DNA of 21,184 nt from positions 1-21,184 of the IMG/VR virus record IMGVR_UViG_3300027712_000183; one strand, written 5' to 3'. Shown one piece after another: positions 13,183-20,277 of the stretch. The position numbers and the translations under genes were made by a program. Each line of letters opens with the position of its first letter. The first letter of the stretch is position 1. The DNA is from a virus. A model generated the notes under the pieces. It saw nothing but the letters and a program-made list of their open reading frames with translations, was not told where the DNA came from and did not search any database.

Positions 13183-13372
13183 CATCACACGCGAGACACT
13201 GCTCGACACCTGCCTCCAAGTTTGCCAAGCCAATCTGGCCTATGCGCAACACGAGATCAAAAGACTTAAGGCAGCCATTGCTGCCCATAAAGAGGACGAC
13301 CGGCATCACCTCTACAAGCCATACCGACACGACATCGAACTCTGGGAGCATCTAGATGGACCTGCTAACTGA
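13160..13372 (+). CDS. Hypothetical helical protein, 70 residues
   Basis: ATG 13160, with GTG 13157 as a possible alternative start; it overlaps the end of the sigma gene by 23 bases. TRETLLDTCLQVCQANLAYAQHEIKRLKAAIAAHKEDD is a long amphipathic helix, likely a coiled coil. A His/Tyr-rich end (RHHLYKPYRHDIELWEHLDG) follows. Its 3' end overlaps the small zinc-ribbon gene at 13356. It could be an anti-sigma or accessory peptide because of its position, but nothing in the sequence proves that. Confidence 0.6.
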   Translation: MEGSGSTDITRETLLDTCLQVCQANLAYAQHEIKRLKAAIAAHKEDDRHHLYKPYRHDIELWEHLDGPAN

Positions 13373-13502
13373 TCCGTGGTCCGCGCACAAGGACTCTTGC
13401 TCCAATTGCGGAGCCGTCAAAGTGGTGATCGCTGACGGCATGTGCCGCACATGCTGGCGTGAGAGCAACGGCGACGCAGAGATGGAGCGAGACGATGTCT
13501 GA
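13356..13502 (+). CDS. 48-residue zinc-ribbon peptide
   Basis: Short frame, ATG 13356 to TGA 13500-13502. It carries CSNCGAVKVVIADGMCRTCW, that is, two CxxC pairs at zinc-ribbon spacing, then a charged tail (RESNGDAEMERDDV). The start lies inside the upstream gene and the stop overlaps the DUF3310 start at 13495, as in the rest of this coupled operon. Four spaced cysteines in one frame make a real gene more likely than chance. Function unknown. Confidence 0.65.
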   Translation: MDLLTDPWSAHKDSCSNCGAVKVVIADGMCRTCWRESNGDAEMERDDV

Positions 13503-13848
13503 GATCGATCCACCGCATTATGCGAGCGCCGATGGCAGCGATGTCGACTGCATGCGGGCGCAGCTCGCCATGCTCGGCGTGGAACAGATGCGAGGCTACT
13601 GGCGCGGATGCGCGATCAAGTACTTGTGGAGATACCTTGGGAAGAACAAACGAACGGATCTGGCCAAGGCGCAGCGGTGCATCGAGCTACTGGACAGTCT
13701 GGAGGCGAACCATGACCGCGACAACATTCGAGACGTGGTTCGAGGAGTGGGCCGAGAAGCTGGGCGAGGCGGTGACGCTGGTAAGCAAAGCGGCTGCCGC
13801 CATGGCCGCAACGCCTCCTCGGGCGCGGACAGCCAAGAAGTATCTTGA
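13495..13848 (+). CDS. DUF3310 family phage protein
   Basis: 117 residues from ATG 13495 (an upstream in-frame extension to 13459 lies within the zinc-ribbon gene). The DUF3310 signature is plain: DPPHYASADGSDVDCM, then EQMRGYWRGCAIKYLWRYLGKNKRTDLAKAQRCIELLD. The family is small and common in phage replication or nucleotide modules; its biochemical role is unsettled. The family fold should end near residue 73 (LDSLEANHD). The last about 45 residues (Gly/Arg/Ser-rich) overlap the next gene out of frame by 137 bases and are probably read-through with no structural role. Confidence 0.85.
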   Translation: MSEIDPPHYASADGSDVDCMRAQLAMLGVEQMRGYWRGCAIKYLWRYLGKNKRTDLAKAQRCIELLDSLEANHDRDNIRDVVRGVGREAGRGGDAGKQSGCRHGRNASSGADSQEVS

Positions 13849-13921
13849 ACGCGCGTCGATCTTATGTGGCGAAGGCGCTACTGGCGTCGATAGGTGGATC
13901 CAGCCGAAAGGCAGCAAATGA
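13712..13921 (+). CDS. Hypothetical protein, 69 residues
   Basis: ATG 13712 with CTGGAGG upstream at good distance. It runs in a different frame from DUF3310 over 137 bases. The N-terminus TTFETWFEEWAEKLGEAVTLVSKAAAAMA is an amphipathic helix rich in Trp, Phe and Ala; the rest (RARTAKKYLERASILCGEGATGV) is basic. The stop overlaps the next ATG (ATGA at 13918-13921). No family recognised. Confidence 0.6.
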   Translation: MTATTFETWFEEWAEKLGEAVTLVSKAAAAMAATPPRARTAKKYLERASILCGEGATGVDRWIQPKGSK

Positions 13922-14232
13922 CCATCTCCAATGAGCGACTTAATGCGATCGAGGCCGCGCACTTGCACAAGGGCCTTCAGTCGACTCACTGGGATGGATG
14001 CGAGCTCGATCACGCGGGGTGCGCGGTCGGGGTTCTGATGCAGTACATCGATGAGCTGAGAGACAAGCTCCGAGACTGCTGGTTACTGGGAGTATCGGAT
14101 GATCCTGACACTGTTAACCCGAGAACTACGCCAAGGCCTGAAGCGCCTAAAGCCGATAGGGCAAAAGACAGCCAAGGGCGAACCCGTAAGCGTCCGCATC
14201 CAGGCAGACGCAAGCCTCGGCCAACGGATTAG
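13918..14232 (+). CDS. Hypothetical protein upstream of the sliding clamp
   Basis: 104 residues from ATG 13918, overlapping the previous stop. The N-terminal about 60 residues look folded: NERLNAIEAAHLHKGLQS, CELDHAGCAVGVLMQYIDELRDKLRD, with Cys/His that could bind metal. From about residue 61 the frame overlaps the clamp gene for 134 bases and becomes Pro/Arg/Lys-rich. This is the second case in this cluster of a long out-of-frame tail. Function unknown. Confidence 0.6.
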   Translation: MTISNERLNAIEAAHLHKGLQSTHWDGCELDHAGCAVGVLMQYIDELRDKLRDCWLLGVSDDPDTVNPRTTPRPEAPKADRAKDSQGRTRKRPHPGRRKPRPTD

Positions 14233-15220
14233 CCTGACCGTTACCGACCCGACATCTTCGATATCCATGACGGTCTACATCAGAGCGTCAAAGTCCGGAA
14301 ACCAAGAATTCAGCACGGCCGATGTCCACCTGGGCAAGCTCGACCAGATCGTCGGACTCGTTCAGCAGGACTACCTTGACATCGACATCGATGGCGCCGA
14401 GCAGATCGAAGTCCTAGCCGGTGGCAGCGAGTGGCAGCTATCAAAGCGTGATGATGCTGTGATCCCGGTCCTGCAAAACTTGGAGCCAAGCTCGCTGGAT
14501 CACATGGTGTTCGCCGATTCGATGGACTTCGAGGCGCTTCTCGGCAGCGTCGAGCATGCAGTCTGCGTGGAGTCTGCACGCTTCGCGCTGTGCGGCATTG
14601 AGGTGTCGTATAGCAAGAAGCAGGCAGTCGCTGCTGCCACCGATGGGCGCAGGCTCGCCGTTGGCACATGTGAGGCATCCGGTACTGCCAAGGTCCGATC
14701 AGCGCTGATCCCTCGCAATGTGCTGCCGTTCCTGCATCCGCGATTCGAGAATGCGCAGCTAGCGCTGTATGTGCGCGCCAATGAAGTCGTGGCGTGGTGG
14801 AGCATCGATGGCCAGAGCATGGCCGAGCTGGTGTTCGTCCAGATCAACGGCAAGTTCCCCGACTACCACTCCGTGATGCCGCCAGAATCCAAAATCGGCT
14901 CGCCATACGTGCATGATCTGTCGGCTCTCTCTCATGCCATCCGGCAGGTGGAGTTCATGGTGGATCACGAGACAAGTCGGATGACCGTGGATTACCGACA
15001 GACTGGGCTGCACCTATCGGCGCAATCTCAGAGCGGTAAATGTCAGGTGGTGATCCCATGCGACGTGGCCGCCGAAAGCAAGAGCAACTTCAACCCGAAG
15101 TATGTCCTCGATGCGCTGAAGGCGGTCAGGACGCAGGAGGTCACGGCGTACCTGACCGACAGCGGCCAGATGATTCTGAAGTCGGACAACTTGACGCAGC
15201 TCCTGATGCCGTTGGGCTAA
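14099..15220 (+). CDS. dnaN: DNA polymerase III beta subunit (sliding clamp)
   Basis: 373 residues, the normal DnaN length, ATG 14099 with GGGAG upstream. The clamp holds the replicative polymerase on DNA as a ring of two subunits with three domains each. Family marks are ARFALCGIEVSY followed by AAATDGRRLAVGT (about 160-190), GKFPDYHSVMPP (about 251-262), and the C-terminal strand block ending MILKSDNLTQLLMPLG, where the hydrophobic end matches the MPM-type finish of the partner-binding cleft. The N-terminal domain is more divergent. Phages rarely carry a bacterial-type clamp, so this points to a phage that does not rely on the host one, though the polymerase itself is not in view. Confidence 0.9.
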   Translation: MILTLLTRELRQGLKRLKPIGQKTAKGEPVSVRIQADASLGQRISLTVTDPTSSISMTVYIRASKSGNQEFSTADVHLGKLDQIVGLVQQDYLDIDIDGAEQIEVLAGGSEWQLSKRDDAVIPVLQNLEPSSLDHMVFADSMDFEALLGSVEHAVCVESARFALCGIEVSYSKKQAVAAATDGRRLAVGTCEASGTAKVRSALIPRNVLPFLHPRFENAQLALYVRANEVVAWWSIDGQSMAELVFVQINGKFPDYHSVMPPESKIGSPYVHDLSALSHAIRQVEFMVDHETSRMTVDYRQTGLHLSAQSQSGKCQVVIPCDVAAESKSNFNPKYVLDALKAVRTQEVTAYLTDSGQMILKSDNLTQLLMPLG

Positions 15221-15228
15221 CGATCATC

Positions 15229-15588
15229 CTGCCGGTACCGCCATCGGTGAACGGCATCTGGCGCAGCAACCGTGGGCGAGTGCACAAGTCTGCGACCTAC
15301 ACGAGGTGGATCACGCAGGCGGACATGACGGCGCGGGTTGCTGGCGTCCGGTCCGTTCTTATCGGTGATCGAGTCAATATCGTGATCTCTGTCATGCCTG
15401 GCAAGGGATGGCGCAAGGGCAGGGACCTCGACAACGTGGCCAAGCCGATCCTCGACTGGTCGGTGAGGTCTGGACTGCTGATCGATGACGATTGGGAGCA
15501 TGTTCCAAGTGTGTGCGTGCGGATGGTCGCAGGCAACGGCGGGCCGGCTCAGGTGGTCGTGACATACGAGGTGCTGAATGGTGGATGA
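15229..15588 (+). CDS. RusA-family Holliday junction resolvase (start uncertain)
   Basis: RusA resolves four-way DNA junctions as a dimer. The domain starts at about 15217 with IILPVPPSVNGIWR, like the RusA N-terminus, and continues to RDLDNVAKPILDWSVRSGLLIDDDWEHV, which holds the conserved acidic residues (D-x-D-N, then Asp-Asp). No ATG, GTG or TTG lies near the domain start. In-frame ATGs at 15040 and 15058 would add over 50 residues read inside dnaN. GTG 15247 would remove the PPS motif. A CTG at 15229, nine bases after the dnaN stop, is used here provisionally; ATC 15223 and 15226 are other options. Its stop overlaps the next gene. Confidence 0.8.
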   Translation: MPVPPSVNGIWRSNRGRVHKSATYTRWITQADMTARVAGVRSVLIGDRVNIVISVMPGKGWRKGRDLDNVAKPILDWSVRSGLLIDDDWEHVPSVCVRMVAGNGGPAQVVVTYEVLNGG

Positions 15589-15976
15589 TACCTGCGTCGC
15601 TGAGCACATCATCGAGGATCGTGTACTCGATCTGTCGCTGCTACTGGGTGTGCCTGCCGATGCGCTGGAGCCACTGGTCGACGACTGGCCGGGAGATCGG
15701 CAGATACCTGTCTCTGTGGTCGAGGACTGGCTCGAGGATCTGCCCGCAAGGCTCGGTGGACTGACGACCCGTCAATGGGCTTCGGCCTGCGCTCACGTGC
15801 TGCCAGAGGCATACCGTGAGCCACTGCGACCACACAAGCAGAGCGCTGGTGTTCCGCGCAGCAAGGCGAAGTTAGCGGCCATGGTGAGGCGAGCGGCGGC
15901 AGGGTGCGGACTGTTCCATCCACTCGACACCAACGGCGTGGACCATCAGCAGACTCTGTTCGGGACTGCTGATTAG
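15578..15976 (+). CDS. Hypothetical protein, 132 residues
   Basis: ATG 15578 overlaps the RusA stop. The first 60 residues are acidic and helical (DRVLDLSLLLGVPADALEPLVDDW, VSVVEDWLEDLPARL), possibly a small helix-turn-helix-like bundle. The second half is basic (RPHKQSAGVPRSKAKLAAMVRRAAAG). The bipolar charge could suit DNA or protein binding. Not recognised. It is the last gene before the HNH gene, 12 bases on. Confidence 0.65.
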   Translation: MVDDTCVAEHIIEDRVLDLSLLLGVPADALEPLVDDWPGDRQIPVSVVEDWLEDLPARLGGLTTRQWASACAHVLPEAYREPLRPHKQSAGVPRSKAKLAAMVRRAAAGCGLFHPLDTNGVDHQQTLFGTAD

Positions 15977-15988
15977 TAGGCTTGTTGC

Positions 15989-16264
15989 ATGGCTGACAGA
16001 CTCCCGATGCACCGACTGCCTAAGCCGCCCCTGCCGAAGCAGGAGGTGAGGCCTAGCAGCAACGACCGAGGCTACGACGCGACGTGGCAGAAGTTGCGCC
16101 TGATGGTCCTGCGGGGCGAGCCCCTGTGCAGACGATGCGGTGAGGCGGCCAGCCAAGTGGATCACATCGTGCCGCTGCGCAAGGGTGGCACGAATTCAGC
16201 AGAGAATCTGCAGTCGCTGTGCCATAGCTGCCACAGCCGAAAAACAATAACGGAGGACATGTGA
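15989..16264 (+). CDS. HNH endonuclease, phage-packaging type
   Basis: 91 residues. A basic N-terminus leads to SSNDRGYDATWQKLR, then CRRC (Cys47, Cys50), VDHIVPLRKGG (Asp58-His59), AENLQSL (Asn73) and CHSCH (Cys78, Cys81, His82). This compact layout, with the RGYD..W motif, is the one often found beside terminase genes, where the HNH protein aids DNA packaging. No terminase follows here; a virion-type gene does. It marks the border between early and late genes. The end of its frame holds the GGAGG box for the next gene, and its stop overlaps that gene's ATG at 16264. Confidence 0.92.
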   Translation: MADRLPMHRLPKPPLPKQEVRPSSNDRGYDATWQKLRLMVLRGEPLCRRCGEAASQVDHIVPLRKGGTNSAENLQSLCHSCHSRKTITEDM

Positions 16265-16689
16265 TGGCGACGTTTAACAAGTATAATTGCTTTGTTGAGA
16301 ATCTGGCAGAGAAGGTTCACAACTTGCAAAGCGATACGCTCAAGGTTGCGCTAACAAATACGGCGCCGACGGCATCTAGCGATACCGTGTGGAACACCAC
16401 AGTAGCGCCAGCACCAGCAGCAGCTAACGGCTACACCTCTGGCGGTAATACGATCACGACCACGTCATCGGCGCAGACAAGTGGCACTTACAAACTGGTG
16501 CTTGCCGACTCAGTGTTTACCGCGTCTGGCGGTAGCATCGGGCCTTTTCGTTATGTCATTTTGTACAACTCCACTGCCAGCAATGCCGTGATCGGATATT
16601 ACGATTACGGATCATCGATCACGCTGGCCGATACCGAAACATTTACCGTGGACTTTGATGCCACCAATGGAGTGCTGACCCTTGCCTGA
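16264..16689 (+). CDS. Phage virion-type protein, 141 residues
   Basis: ATG 16264 is preceded by GGAGG about 8 bases away; GTG 16261 is the alternative. The start TFNKYNCFVENLAEKVHNL, the early LKVALTNTAPTASSDTVW and a Gly/Ser/Thr-rich beta region (GYTSGGNTITTTSSAQTSG, ending TFTVDFDATNGVLTL) match a small protein I recall in many tailed-phage genomes near tail genes. The composition suggests an all-beta structural protein. No enzyme motif. The name is from memory, not a search. Confidence 0.78.
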   Translation: MATFNKYNCFVENLAEKVHNLQSDTLKVALTNTAPTASSDTVWNTTVAPAPAAANGYTSGGNTITTTSSAQTSGTYKLVLADSVFTASGGSIGPFRYVILYNSTASNAVIGYYDYGSSITLADTETFTVDFDATNGVLTLA

Positions 16690-17104
16690 CATCGATATGG
16701 GTAACGGTAATACGTTTGACGCCGCCAATGGTGGCGTTAGCCAGGATGAGCATGAAATCATGTTGGCTCAATCTATTTTGCAACGTGAAAATGAAGTGTA
16801 TCAATATCAGGCTAATGTATTTAATTTTCAATTGATGTTAAACGGGATGGCTAATTTAACATGGCCTGCTCACTTATTGCCTTATCGAGGCATGAGCCGT
16901 GAGCAACTAGCCATTAATGTAACTAATGATGACGACCTAGATTTTGCCGCAGAGCTTGCATTTCGAGATGAATTGCGTACTCGATTGCGCACCGAAAAAA
17001 TAGAATTACGAAAAACAACCATGATGCTAGAATCGTTGGTTAGTCAATCTACAGATATCGCCAAAACAAGAGCAATAATTTTAGAATTGAAACGAGTTAA
17101 ATAA
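16682..17104 (+). CDS. Hypothetical tail-region protein, 140 residues
   Basis: The frame starts at TTG 16682, overlapping the stop before it, or at ATG 16697; no clear ribosome-binding site decides. Helical throughout: EHEIMLAQSILQRENEVYQYQANVFNFQLML and FRDELRTRLRTEKIELRKTTMMLESLVSQ, with possible coiled coil at the C-terminus. It is probably a small structural or chaperone protein for the long fibre-like protein that follows. The region is more AT-rich than the operon before it. Its stop overlaps the next start (TAATG). Confidence 0.7.
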   Translation: MPDIDMGNGNTFDAANGGVSQDEHEIMLAQSILQRENEVYQYQANVFNFQLMLNGMANLTWPAHLLPYRGMSREQLAINVTNDDDLDFAAELAFRDELRTRLRTEKIELRKTTMMLESLVSQSTDIAKTRAIILELKRVK

Positions 17105-19965
17105 TGGGACTTTATGTCGCGGTTGGATCAAACTCGTCCAGCCCCGGCATTCACGCCTATGATTTTACGTCCGTATCTGGCTGGGGGACAAAATTTGCCG
17201 CGCCATCTAGTGCGTTGAGCGCAGGCGGAAGGCGTATTGCGTTTTCGAAAAACAAAGATTTTGTTGCAATAGCGACTCAATCATCCCCATACATACATTC
17301 CTACGCTTTTTCTTCAAGCGGATTTGGAACAAAAGTTTCTGACCCAGCTACTCTGATCCCATCTGGTGGACAAGATCTTGCTTTGAATTCTGGTGCGGTT
17401 GCAATCAACGCTGGGACTAGCGGTATTGGCGTTTACCCAATTAGCACATCAGGATTTGGTACAAAATTTACCAATCCAACATTTTCGGCTAATGGTACTG
17501 CAGTTGCTTTCAGTCCCGATGAATCTTATATCGTTGTTTCCGCAAACAATTTAACGCCATATATTCACGCTTGGGCTTGGTCAAATTCAACTGGCTTTGG
17601 AACAAAGGTTTCAAATCCAGCCACCAATCCGGGCGCGCAGCCACGCAGAATAGCATTCTCTCGTGATGGGGCACAGATTGCAGTTGCGCATCCAAGCACA
17701 CCATATGCCTACGCTTGGGCTTGGTCTTCTGGATTTGGCACAAGAATAAATCCAATTGGAATTACGTTAACTGGTCAAGGACAAAGTTTATCCTTTGGCG
17801 ATTCATCTGCTGTATATGCTGTAAGCGCAACCAGTAGTGGTGGTTTGCGCGGTGGGCCTTGGTCTAGTTCAGGATTTGCAAGCACGTCCATTCCGCCAAA
17901 CACAACGGCACCTTGGCCCGCTGGCGGTGGCCAAGAAGTTCAAATAACTAAATTACCAAACAAAGTATTTTCAGCGTTTCAAAGTGACGTTACGCCATAC
18001 GCTATGTCATGGAGCGAAACAACCGGCTTCAGCGCTGGAACAAGCCTTTATACCGCCCCATCAACTTTGCCAAATGCAGCGTTGCTTGCAATCACTGTAA
18101 GCAAAGAAGATTACGTTTTGCTTGCCGATGTTAGGTCTTATTTATTTACTGGGATTGCCGCAACTTTAACAAAAACAACCGCGCAAAAAAGAATAGCTTG
18201 TGACGTTGTTTCATTTACGTTATCCGGCATTGCTGCCGGTTTAAAAAATGACCGCAAAGTAATCGCCAATAGTCAATCGTATGCGTTGACTGGTACTGCT
18301 ACTGGTTTGACAATTGGCCGCAAAATTCCCGCGTCTGTCGGATCATTTGCGCTGAATGGCATAGCGGCAAATCTGAAAGTCGGACGTGTAATTACGGCGA
18401 CGGCTCAGTCATTCACGCTGGCTGGCATAGCCGTAAATCTAAAATCCACGCGCACGCTTACCGCAAATGTCGGCACATTTACGCTCACCGGTCAGTCTGC
18501 ATTTCTTCGATCGACACGCACCATTGCGACTGGCACTGGATCGTATGCGCTTACTGGCATAGCCAATCGATTAGCAGCAACCCGCACTATCACGGTTGGC
18601 GCTGGCACATTTTCGCTATCTGGCATAGCTAATCGATTGACAGCAACGCGCACTATCACGTCTAGTCCTGGTGCGTTTACGCTAACGGGCCAGGCTGCAT
18701 CTTTGCAATCAACCCGCACCATCTCAGTTAATGTTGGAACGTTTACGCTCACGGGCATAACCAATCGATTAGTAGCAACCCGCACCATCTCAGCCAGCGT
18801 TGGCGTGTTTGCCCTTACCGGCATCAATGCGACTCTAACAAAATCTACCGCTGCTGGTTACACGCTCAGCGCATCTGTCGGCACATTTGCTCTGACTGGG
18901 CAGGCAGCATCGCTCAGACTAACGCGCTCGATACTGGCTGGCACTGGCTCTTATGCGCTGACCGGCATCAATGTCACGCTCACGCATACAGTAGTTGTCG
19001 CATATCGCATCACGGCATCAGCAGGCACATTCACGCTCACCGGGCAGGATACTCGCACCATAGTCGTGCGCAAAATGTCTGCCGCAGTGAGTGCGTATGC
19101 GCTGACCGGGCAGAGCGCAGCGCTGATCTATGGCCGTGGTATACGCGCATCGTCTGGCTCGTATGCAATGACTGGCCGAGCAGCCGCTCTGCGATCGACG
19201 CGCACGCTGACATGCTCGACAGGACCATACCTGCTCACCATGGGCGAAGTCGTCGTCGGTGCTCGGCGCATCATCGTGGCCAGTCCTCGATCGTATGCTC
19301 TGTCCGGTCAGAGCTGCGCCCTGCGTCTGACTCGAGCCATCGTTGCTGATGCCCGTTCATATGGTCTAGTTGGTCGTGATGTCGGACTGCGTCGCACATA
19401 CGTGATGCCTGCCACACGTCGCACGTATGCATTGTCTGGTATCTCTGCTGGCCTGATCCATGGCTTATTCATGCGAACCGATGTCGGTGCGTATATCATC
19501 GCCGGCAAATTGGTTGGGCTGCGTTCTGCTCGCCGCGTGGCAGCGACTTCTGGTGTTTATGTTCTAGCTGGCTCGAGCGTGTCATGGGTGGTGCAAACAA
19601 GGCTCGCTGTATGCGATCTCTTATCGAGCCTACCATCGACATCGGCATCATCGATTAGCACCATCTCGCAGGCAGGGCTCACCACTGGCCTGATCTCTGA
19701 TGTCGATGTAGGCGTCAGCTCAGCCTCGTCTGCATCTGCGACGCAGTCTCTAGTCTCTGGCTCTGCTGCCACTATCGCATCGGTATCATCCGTCTCAGGC
19801 TCAGCCAGTACGACATCAAGCGTATCGATCTCGCATGCGCTGGCAGCGTCTGTCGTGGTATCCTCATCCAGAATTGCGTTAGTGACCGTATCGCATGCTA
19901 TACTTTCATCGTCTAATGCCTCGATCCAGACGAGCTCGGGCATATCATCTATCGTGGAGCTCTGA
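17104..19965 (+). CDS. Large propeller-plus-repeat virion protein, fibre-like
   Basis: 953 residues. Residues about 1-335 contain seven blade-like units, each ending near S/T-G-F/W-G-T-K-x-x-x-P with a preceding IAFSxDGxxIAVA-type strand, as in a seven-bladed beta-propeller. From about 340 to 830 there are about twenty units of 22 residues of the type xSYALTGIAAxLxxTR-TIxA, strongly conserved as S/T-F/Y-x-L-x-G. The last about 125 residues are nearly all Ser, Ala, Val and Thr (SVSGSASTTSSVSISHALAAS). There are no cysteine-rich or enzymatic parts. The pattern fits a particle-surface or tail protein that recognises the host. Codon use changes along the gene: AT-rich in the propeller, GC-richer in the repeats. 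Confidence 0.8.
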   Translation: MGLYVAVGSNSSSPGIHAYDFTSVSGWGTKFAAPSSALSAGGRRIAFSKNKDFVAIATQSSPYIHSYAFSSSGFGTKVSDPATLIPSGGQDLALNSGAVAINAGTSGIGVYPISTSGFGTKFTNPTFSANGTAVAFSPDESYIVVSANNLTPYIHAWAWSNSTGFGTKVSNPATNPGAQPRRIAFSRDGAQIAVAHPSTPYAYAWAWSSGFGTRINPIGITLTGQGQSLSFGDSSAVYAVSATSSGGLRGGPWSSSGFASTSIPPNTTAPWPAGGGQEVQITKLPNKVFSAFQSDVTPYAMSWSETTGFSAGTSLYTAPSTLPNAALLAITVSKEDYVLLADVRSYLFTGIAATLTKTTAQKRIACDVVSFTLSGIAAGLKNDRKVIANSQSYALTGTATGLTIGRKIPASVGSFALNGIAANLKVGRVITATAQSFTLAGIAVNLKSTRTLTANVGTFTLTGQSAFLRSTRTIATGTGSYALTGIANRLAATRTITVGAGTFSLSGIANRLTATRTITSSPGAFTLTGQAASLQSTRTISVNVGTFTLTGITNRLVATRTISASVGVFALTGINATLTKSTAAGYTLSASVGTFALTGQAASLRLTRSILAGTGSYALTGINVTLTHTVVVAYRITASAGTFTLTGQDTRTIVVRKMSAAVSAYALTGQSAALIYGRGIRASSGSYAMTGRAAALRSTRTLTCSTGPYLLTMGEVVVGARRIIVASPRSYALSGQSCALRLTRAIVADARSYGLVGRDVGLRRTYVMPATRRTYALSGISAGLIHGLFMRTDVGAYIIAGKLVGLRSARRVAATSGVYVLAGSSVSWVVQTRLAVCDLLSSLPSTSASSISTISQAGLTTGLISDVDVGVSSASSASATQSLVSGSAATIASVSSVSGSASTTSSVSISHALAASVVVSSSRIALVTVSHAILSSSNASIQTSSGISSIVEL
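18127..19580 (+). repeat. Tandem 66-base coding repeats
   Basis: Within the long fibre-like gene, about twenty 66-base units encode the 22-residue repeat. Most differ at the DNA level, but some are nearly the same: GGCATAGCC/T-AATCGATT-containing stretches begin at 18556, 18622 and, with a few changes, 18754, that is, 66 and 132 bases apart. This suggests recent duplication or gene conversion between units. The repeat number may vary among related phages. Confidence 0.75.
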
Positions 19966-19966
19966 G

Positions 19967-20257
19967 ATGGCGACCTATGATCGTGGAGATTTAGTACGTC
20001 TCACTGCAACATTCACAGTATCTTCTGTGCCTACTGATCCGACTAACGTGATGTTATATGTAAGGTCGCCAACAGGTACTCTCACGACTCTCACTTATGG
20101 CGTGGATGCCGCTATCGTTAAAGCTTCAACTGGAGTCTATAGGTATGATTACTCGGCTAGTGCGGTAGGCAATGTGACATTTCGGTGGGCATCGACTGGT
20201 ACTGCGCAGGCGGCATCGCAAGACTCATTTTTTGTCTATGATGACGTTCAGGTCTGA
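19967..20257 (+). CDS. Small beta-rich virion-type protein
   Basis: 96 residues from ATG 19967 (GTGGAG upstream), which follows the fibre-like gene's TGA by one base. The frame is open further back to 19895 but that part lies in the fibre gene. ATYDRGDLVRLTATFTV, DPTNVMLYVRSPTGTL, GVYRYDYSASAVGNVTFRWAS and a final QDSFFVYDD describe an Ig-like beta sandwich. Proteins of this kind are common in phage tail clusters. It may decorate or cap the fibre. Not named with certainty. Confidence 0.75.
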   Translation: MATYDRGDLVRLTATFTVSSVPTDPTNVMLYVRSPTGTLTTLTYGVDAAIVKASTGVYRYDYSASAVGNVTFRWASTGTAQAASQDSFFVYDDVQV

Positions 20258-20277
20258 CACCAACCAGAGGCTCAGAC

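Noticed and set aside
15205-15222. Programmed frameshift joining dnaN and rusA
   Set aside because: No heptanucleotide of the X-XXY-YYZ type is present in the dnaN frame, and DnaN ends at its normal length; kept only as one of several options for the RusA start.
18492-18827. 111-residue repetitive open frame on the minus strand
   Set aside because: Its repeats mirror the 66-base units of the fibre-like gene; no ribosome-binding site or independent domain.
18127-19580. CRISPR array
   Set aside because: The 66-base units are continuous coding repeats with no spacer pattern.
19557-19943. 128-residue acidic open frame on the minus strand
   Set aside because: It is the reverse of the Ser/Ala/Val-rich tail of the fibre-like gene; its Asp/Glu/Thr/Ala-rich make-up is explained by complementing that biased coding sequence.
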